This document shows, piece by piece, positions 16,689 through 22,849 of a DNA stretch of 22,849 bases. The stretch lies in assembly GCA_003249585.1 (NCBI GenBank), contig QKIM01000200.1, forward strand, positions 1 to 22,849. Direction: 5' to 3'. Position 1 is the stretch's first letter. Each line of letters opens with the position of its first letter. Below the pieces are notes generated by a model. The model worked only from the letters and a program-made list of their open reading frames with translations. It did no database searches and was not told the DNA's origin. The DNA comes from Deltaproteobacteria bacterium (GTDB lineage Bacteria > Myxococcota_A > Polyangia > HGW-17). The position numbers were made by a program, and so were the translations under genes.

Positions 16689-19078
16689 GTGCGCCAATCG
16701 ACGGGTGTGTTTGAGAACACCGTCTTCTTCGTGACCTGCCGCTGATCCAGTGCGTGGTTGAGGACCTCGTCCACGGTGTCCACGGGCAGGATGGTCATTT
16801 GACTCAGGACCTTGTGGGGGATCTCATCGATGTCGACGGTGTTGGCCTTGGGGATCACCACCCGCCGGATGCCGCTCCGGTGGGCGGCGATGACCTTCTC
16901 CTTGAGGCCGCCTATCTTCAGCACGCGACCCCTGAGCGTAATCTCGCCGGTCATGGCCAGGTCGCTGTGCACGGGGATCTGGAGGAGAGAACTGACGATG
17001 GCGGTAACAATCGTGATTCCCGCCGAGGGGCCGTCCTTGGGAATGGCGCCCTCGGGGAAATGGATGTGGATGTCCACCTTGTCGTGGAAATCCACGTCGA
17101 GGCCGAAGGCGCTGGAGCGGGCCCGCACACAGGAGAGGGCGGTCCGGGCGCTCTCCTGCATGACCTCCCCGAGCTTCCCTGTCAGGGAGAGGTTCCCCTT
17201 GCCGGGGACCGTGGAAGCCTCGGCCACGAGGAGATCCCCCCCGAAGGCGGTAACGGCGAGTCCGTTGACCACTCCCGTTGTGTTGCCCCCCTCGGGGATG
17301 CCGAAGTTGTACCGCTTCTTGCCCAGCCAGGTCGAGATGGAGCTGCTCTTGAGCCGGTACTCCGAGCCGGTGTTCTTCCCGCCACGGACCATCTTCAACG
17401 CACATTTTCTCAGAATGGACGAGATGTTCCGCTCCAGGGAGCGCACCCCGGCCTCACGGGTGTAGTGATTGATGACGGCCTTGACGGCCCCCTCGGAGAA
17501 GGTGACCCCGCCCTCGGGGATGCCGCACCGCTCAAGCTGTTTGGGGATCAGGTATTTAAAGGCGATGGAGAGCTTCTCCCACTCTGTGTATCCGTCGAGC
17601 TCGATGATCTCCATACGGTCCTGCAGCGGCCAGGGGATGGTGCTCAGGGAATTGGAGGTGGCGATGAAGAGCACCTTGGAGAGGTCGTAGTCGAGATCGA
17701 GATAGTGGTCGTTGAAGCTCTTGTTCTGCTCGGGATCGAGCACCTCGAGGAGCGCCGAGGAGGGGTCGCCCCTGAAGTCCGAACTGAGTTTGTCGATCTC
17801 GTCCAGGAGGAAGACAGGGTTCGCGGTCCCCGCCTTCTTCATGGACTGGATGATCTTGCCGGGCATGGCGCCGATATACGTGCGCCTGTGACCGCGGATC
17901 TCAGCTTCGTCACGGACCCCACCCAGACTCAGGCGAATAAACTCACGTCCGCAGGCCCGCGCAACGCTTCGTGCCAGGGAGGTCTTCCCGACGCCGGGGG
18001 GACCCGTGAAACAGAGAATGGGACCCGTCACTTTTTTAGACAGGGTCTGCACGGCCAGGTGTTCGAGGATCCGCTCCTTGGGCTTCTCCATGCCGTAGTG
18101 ATCCTGATCCAGAATTGCCTGGGACTGGGTGATGTCCAGGATGTCCTCGCTGGTGTGCTCCCAGGGGAGGGCCAGAATCCAGTCGATGTAGTTGCGGACC
18201 ACGGTCGCTTCGGCGCTCATGGGTGCCATGAGCTTGAGCTTGCGCAGCTCCTTGATGGCTCGGTCCCGAGCCTCTTCGGAGAGCTTGTGCTGGAAGATGC
18301 GTTCCTCCAGCTCCGTGAGCTCCTGCTTCATCTCGTCGACCTCGGGGGGCATCTCCTCGGGTTTGGCGGCGCCGATGAAGCCGCTCGAGCGGCGCATGTT
18401 GGACCGGATCCGGTTCTTGAGCTTGATCTCATCGGAGAGAATGTCCAGCTCCTCACTGAGAAGGACGAGGAGCCGCTCGAGCCGCTCCCCGGGATCGAGC
18501 ATCTCAAGGATTTCCTGGCTCTTTGCGACGTCGTAGCTTGCGGCGAACTGCCCCATGATCACGTTGGAGAGCTGCGTCGGATTGGAGATCTGGTCCAGCG
18601 CCGACAGGATCTCCGTGGGGAGCTTGTTGCCCTTGCGGACGATCTTCCCGAAGACCTCCTTGACCTGGGACATGAGGAGCGCGAGCTCCGCCTCGTTGCG
18701 GGTCGACTCGATGCTCCTGGACATGGTGAAGGTGACCCGGTAATAGGGTTCCTCCTGAACAACATCGGCGATCCGGACTCGTGCGAGCCCGCTCACGAGG
18801 GTCTTGAGGGTCCCGTCCTGGAGCCGAAAGAGCTGGATGACCGAGGCGATCACGCCCGTCTCATAGAGGTCCTCCACTCGAGGATCTTCCATCTTGTCGT
18901 CGCGCTGTGCGGCCAGCAGGATGAGCCCGTCGCCGTGGAAGGCCGACTCTATAGCCGCAACGGAGCGTTCCCGACCGACATAGAGCGGCAGGGCCATCTG
19001 GGGAAACACCACCCGGTTGCGCAGAGCCAGCAACGGCAGGGTCTCGGGAAGATCGGGCATGGAATCCATGGACTTCAT
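16685..19078 (-). CDS. lon: ATP-dependent Lon protease
   Basis: A 797-residue LonA degrading misfolded and regulatory proteins in the cytoplasm. N-terminal LAN domain ([23 protein letters not shown]), coiled middle, Walker A GPPGVGKT (359-366), Walker B FLLDEIDK, and the proteolytic dyad Ser685 (PKDGPSAG) and Lys728 (GGLKEKV). The ATG at 19078 has AAGGA 7 bases upstream; the longer frame starts with TTG at 19111 and lacks a site. Gene order clpX-lon is typical. The stop overlaps the pcnB start by 4 bases. Confidence 0.97.
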   Translation of the reverse strand: MKSMDSMPDLPETLPLLALRNRVVFPQMALPLYVGRERSVAAIESAFHGDGLILLAAQRDDKMEDPRVEDLYETGVIASVIQLFRLQDGTLKTLVSGLARVRIADVVQEEPYYRVTFTMSRSIESTRNEAELALLMSQVKEVFGKIVRKGNKLPTEILSALDQISNPTQLSNVIMGQFAASYDVAKSQEILEMLDPGERLERLLVLLSEELDILSDEIKLKNRIRSNMRRSSGFIGAAKPEEMPPEVDEMKQELTELEERIFQHKLSEEARDRAIKELRKLKLMAPMSAEATVVRNYIDWILALPWEHTSEDILDITQSQAILDQDHYGMEKPKERILEHLAVQTLSKKVTGPILCFTGPPGVGKTSLARSVARACGREFIRLSLGGVRDEAEIRGHRRTYIGAMPGKIIQSMKKAGTANPVFLLDEIDKLSSDFRGDPSSALLEVLDPEQNKSFNDHYLDLDYDLSKVLFIATSNSLSTIPWPLQDRMEIIELDGYTEWEKLSIAFKYLIPKQLERCGIPEGGVTFSEGAVKAVINHYTREAGVRSLERNISSILRKCALKMVRGGKNTGSEYRLKSSSISTWLGKKRYNFGIPEGGNTTGVVNGLAVTAFGGDLLVAEASTVPGKGNLSLTGKLGEVMQESARTALSCVRARSSAFGLDVDFHDKVDIHIHFPEGAIPKDGPSAGITIVTAIVSSLLQIPVHSDLAMTGEITLRGRVLKIGGLKEKVIAAHRSGIRRVVIPKANTVDIDEIPHKVLSQMTILPVDTVDEVLNHALDQRQVTKKTVFSNTPVDWRT

Positions 19079-19122
19079 TGCTGTATCCTTAGGACGGGAG
19101 GCGGAAGGCAAGGCGGGGGGAG

Positions 19123-20421
<1,299 letters not shown>

Positions 20422-20424
20422 GGG

Positions 20425-21027
20425 CTACTCCTTTGTTTCCTTACTGCTCAGGGGGTTCATGACATCATCGATCACGCCGTAGGCCAGGGCCTCGTCGGCG
20501 GAGAGGAAGTAATCTCGGTCCGTGTCTTTTTTGACCTTCTCGATGTCCTGTCCCGTGTGACCAGCGATGATTTCGTTGAGTCTCTGCTTGAATTTGAGGA
20601 TCTCGCGGGTCTGGATCTCGATGTCGGAGGCCTGTCCGGAGAAGCCCCCGAGGGGCTGGTGCAGCATGACTCTTGAGTTGGGGAGGGCGTACCGCTTTCC
20701 GTGCTGTCCGGCGGTGAGGAGCACCGCCGCCATGGAAGCCGCCTGGCCGATGCAGATGGTGCTCACGGGTGAGTTGATGTGCTGCATGGTGTCGTAGATG
20801 GCCAGCCCCGCCGTGACGACTCCGCCGGGGGAGTTGATGTAGAGCTGGATATCCTTGTCGGGGTCCTCGGACTCGAGGTAGAGCATCTGGGCGATGATCA
20901 GATTGGCCACGTCATCGTTGATGGCGGTCCCGAGGAAGATGATCCGGTCCTTGAGCAGTCTCGAGTAGATGTCCCACCCGCGCTCGCCCCTGTGGGTCTG
21001 TTCGATTACTGTCGGAATGATAGGCAT
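20425..21027 (-). CDS. clpP: ClpP proteolytic subunit
   Basis: A 200-residue serine peptidase forming the tetradecameric chamber served by ClpX. Catalytic Ser98 ([11 protein letters not shown]), His123 (MLHQPLGG) and Asp172 ([12 protein letters not shown]) are all present. The N-terminus [11 protein letters not shown] is the typical mature form with almost no propeptide. AAGGA 6 bases before the ATG. It follows tig after an 87-base gap and precedes clpX. Confidence 0.97.
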   Translation of the reverse strand: MPIIPTVIEQTHRGERGWDIYSRLLKDRIIFLGTAINDDVANLIIAQMLYLESEDPDKDIQLYINSPGGVVTAGLAIYDTMQHINSPVSTICIGQAASMAAVLLTAGQHGKRYALPNSRVMLHQPLGGFSGQASDIEIQTREILKFKQRLNEIIAGHTGQDIEKVKKDTDRDYFLSADEALAYGVIDDVMNPLSSKETKE

Positions 21028-21114
21028 AAGATGATCCTTGCCCTGGATGTCAGGGTCAGCTACGGGTTCACGGCGGGAGGAACTGACGGGGACGGGGTCC
21101 GGACCGTGCGAGGA

Positions 21115-22509
21115 TTACTCGTGATCGTGGTCCGACTCCTCGTGGTCCTCGTCCTTCCCGGGCCAGGAGGGCTGGGGGAAGGCCTCGGCCTCTTCCTCGT
21201 TAATCTTGGATTGAGATTTGAGGAAGTCAAGGGTCTTCGTCAGTTTTAGCACGTATTTCAAAGTGTCAATACGGTTTTCCTTCTGATATTCCGCACGCAC
21301 GCGCTCGATGCTCTCGCCGCTCTTCTCGGCGATCTCCGCCAGCTTGGCGTCGAGGTCCTCGTCGGTCACTTCGATGGAGACCTGCTTGGACAGGGACTCG
21401 AGGAGCAGATTCTCGCGGAGCTCACGCTCGGCATTCCCGCGGTAGGACTCCACGAGATTCTTCTTGTATTCACCCATGTCGGCGCTCTCCAGGGGAATCC
21501 CCAGGGACATGAGGGTCTGCTCGATCTTGAGCTCGGCCTGGCGGGTGATCAGGGACTGCCCCAGCTCGAACCCGTTGCGCTTGATCACCTCGTCCATGAG
21601 CGCACGCTCAAGGAGCGTGTTCGACTGATCGTCGTGCTGCTTCTGGATCTTTTCGGTGAGCTTGGTCCTGAGCTCGTCGAGGGTCTCGGCCTCGCCGGAC
21701 TCCTTGGCGAAGTCGTCGTTGAGCTCGGGCGTCACCTTCCTGGTCACTTCCTGGAATTCGATAAAGAAGCTGCCTGTCTTGCCGGAGTATTCGCCTGCGT
21801 TGTCACCGAATACCAGCTCATGCTCGAATTCCTGCTCGATCTCCTGCACGGGTTTGCCGCGGAGGGACGTCGCGATGCGCAGGGGGATGCTCCCCTGATC
21901 GAAGTCGTCACCCTCGGGAACGATGATCTGCTCGCCCTCGAAGTTCAGGGGAGCGCCGTCGATCTTGCCCATGATATTGAGTGTGACGGTATGACCGGGC
22001 TCCACGGAACCCTCCTCGACGGGGACCACCTTGGTGAGGTGCTTTTGCAGATGTTCGATCTGGTGCTCGATCTCTTCGTCCTTGACGGGAACCACCAGCT
22101 TGGTGACCTCGATCCCCTCGTAGTCCTTGACCTCGACCTCGGGGATGACCTCGATCTCCACTTCGTACGGGAAGGCCTGGCCGTCTGTCAGTTCACCGGG
22201 GAAGATCTTCCAGTCGTTGGGCGTGTCCACGGCGTGGATCGCCTCGGGGTTGGCTTTGATCACCTCGACGGAAGCTTCGCGGATGAGCTCGTTGGTGAGG
22301 TCTCTCTCGATATGTTTCTGGAACATCCGCTTCAGGAGGCTCTGGGGGACTTTTCCCCGCCTGAAGCCCTTGAGGCTCACGGATTTGCCGAGTTCCTTGT
22401 AGGTCTCGTCAAATTTCGCCTTGACGGTCTCCCAGGGGATGGTCCCCTTGATCTTCTTGACTACCGGGCTGATGGTTTCGATTTCAAAGCTGTTCGGAGC
22501 CTCGCTCAT
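21115..22509 (-). CDS. tig: Trigger factor, ribosome-bound chaperone
   Basis: A 464-residue peptidyl-prolyl isomerase and chaperone at the ribosome exit tunnel. The ribosome-binding signature GFRRGKVP is at 48-55, a central FKBP-like domain begins about 155 (VEPGHTVTLNIMGKIDG) and a long helical C-terminal domain follows. The end of the protein is an acidic, His-containing tail (KDEDHEESDHDHE), which is unusual but compatible with metal contact. The ATG at 22509 has AAAGGA 8 bases upstream; the in-frame ATG at 22551 lies upstream of that site. First gene of the folding and proteolysis operon. Confidence 0.96.
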   Translation of the reverse strand: MSEAPNSFEIETISPVVKKIKGTIPWETVKAKFDETYKELGKSVSLKGFRRGKVPQSLLKRMFQKHIERDLTNELIREASVEVIKANPEAIHAVDTPNDWKIFPGELTDGQAFPYEVEIEVIPEVEVKDYEGIEVTKLVVPVKDEEIEHQIEHLQKHLTKVVPVEEGSVEPGHTVTLNIMGKIDGAPLNFEGEQIIVPEGDDFDQGSIPLRIATSLRGKPVQEIEQEFEHELVFGDNAGEYSGKTGSFFIEFQEVTRKVTPELNDDFAKESGEAETLDELRTKLTEKIQKQHDDQSNTLLERALMDEVIKRNGFELGQSLITRQAELKIEQTLMSLGIPLESADMGEYKKNLVESYRGNAERELRENLLLESLSKQVSIEVTDEDLDAKLAEIAEKSGESIERVRAEYQKENRIDTLKYVLKLTKTLDFLKSQSKINEEEAEAFPQPSWPGKDEDHEESDHDHE

Positions 22510-22591
22510 GTGGTGTATCCTTTCAGTGTTCGTCCTTGCGGTCGGTATCAACTACCGGGTACGGGTACAACGCCGACCACAGTCGGTAGCT

Positions 22592-22620
22592 GATATTTAC
22601 CCAACAACTCATGATGTCAA
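22592..22620 (-). promoter_or_regulatory. Probable sigma-70 promoter of tig operon
   Basis: On the minus strand a perfect TTGACA (22620-22615) is followed after 17 bases by AATATC (22597-22592), a moderate -10 match. The predicted leader to the ATG at 22509 is about 75 bases. No heat-shock type element was identified. Confidence 0.5.
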
Positions 22621-22741
22621 GTTTTTTCTCAGAACTCCCCGGGGATCAACCGAAAGCACGGACGCCTGCGGGGGCCGTGGAGCTCGGGGGACCGGTCATA
22701 AAACATTTGTGGTTGAAAATTTCCGCGATGAGTAATAAAGA

Positions 22742-22780
22742 GGGCTTTCGGAGCCCCCCGGGAGAACACACCTCCCCGGG
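22742..22780 (-). terminator. Tandem hairpins, possible terminator of a gene to the right
   Basis: CCCGGGAG (22757-22764) pairs with CTCCCCGGG (22772-22780) with one bulged base, and GGGCT (22742-22746) pairs with AGCCC (22752-22756). In the minus direction the second hairpin is followed by TCTTTATTA, a moderate U-rich stretch. This could end a minus-strand transcript entering from beyond 22849. Confidence 0.4.
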
Positions 22781-22849
22781 TTTCCACTTCATCCGCCCCT
22801 TCCTCGGGGATTTTTTTCATGGAATTCCGACAATCTTTCATTGCTGGGG

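Larger units (their letters stand above)
22510..22849. other. Gene-free region upstream of tig, with promoter and paired hairpins
   Basis: This 340-base stretch holds no gene I would defend; a 70-codon minus-strand frame (22629-22841) has low-complexity composition and spans the hairpins. It contains the tig promoter near 22592-22620 and two adjacent hairpins at 22742-22780. In the minus direction it runs from the end of an unseen neighbour to tig. Confidence 0.5.

Noticed and set aside
21041..21055. Small hairpin (CCCTG/CAGGG) just before the clpP ribosome-binding site
   Set aside because: Only five base pairs; expected by chance in GC-rich sequence and no supporting context.
22629..22841. 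70-codon minus-strand frame upstream of tig
   Set aside because: No ribosome-binding site or recognisable domain, and the frame runs across two hairpins that look like a transcript end.

Overview
The window looks like a piece of chromosome from a GC-rich Gram-negative bacterium. I infer a deltaproteobacterial lineage in the broad sense (Myxococcota or Desulfobacterota-like). The reasons are lipobox lipoproteins, an FHA-domain sigma-54 activator, a K+-dependent type membrane pyrophosphatase, and the gene orders tRNA-Gln/prs/rplY/pth and tig/clpP/clpX/lon/pcnB. No species name can be supported from the sequence alone.

Layout. Bases 1-5020 are read on the plus strand and look accessory: the 3' end of an unrecognised gene, a 737-residue Cys-rich repeat lipoprotein with a lysine-rich tail, an endonuclease/exonuclease/phosphatase-fold lipoprotein, and an FHA plus AAA+ plus Fis-type transcription activator. 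From 5023 to 22509 every gene is on the minus strand. In minus-strand reading order (right to left) these are: tig, clpP, clpX, lon, pcnB and a SAM methyltransferase (protein folding, quality control and RNA tailing, very tightly packed); tRNA-Gln(TTG), prs, rplY and pth (translation and PRPP supply); hppA (ion-pumping pyrophosphatase); then a secreted 14-Cys protein, a Ski2/Hel308-like helicase, a zinc-ribbon protein and an MDR-family reductase, which form a close-packed set of uncertain joint purpose.

Coupling. lon and pcnB overlap in ATGA. pcnB and the methyltransferase overlap by 11 bases. clpP and clpX are 3 bases apart, with clpX starting on TTG. rplY and pth are 6 bases apart. The helicase and zinc-ribbon genes overlap by 17 bases. 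Recognisable promoters lie in front of tig and in front of tRNA-Gln. No strong U-tract terminator was found anywhere.

The most unusual object is the Cys-rich lipoprotein. Its 60 non-lipid cysteines follow a strict two-part grammar (C-x10-C and C-x12-C). It ends in four 60-bp in-frame repeats followed by an 18-bp repeat coding PVMKxK, and its ribosome-binding site is touched by a 7-bp hairpin. The rest of the window is mostly conserved housekeeping sequence. I see no phage, insertion sequence, CRISPR array or defence system.
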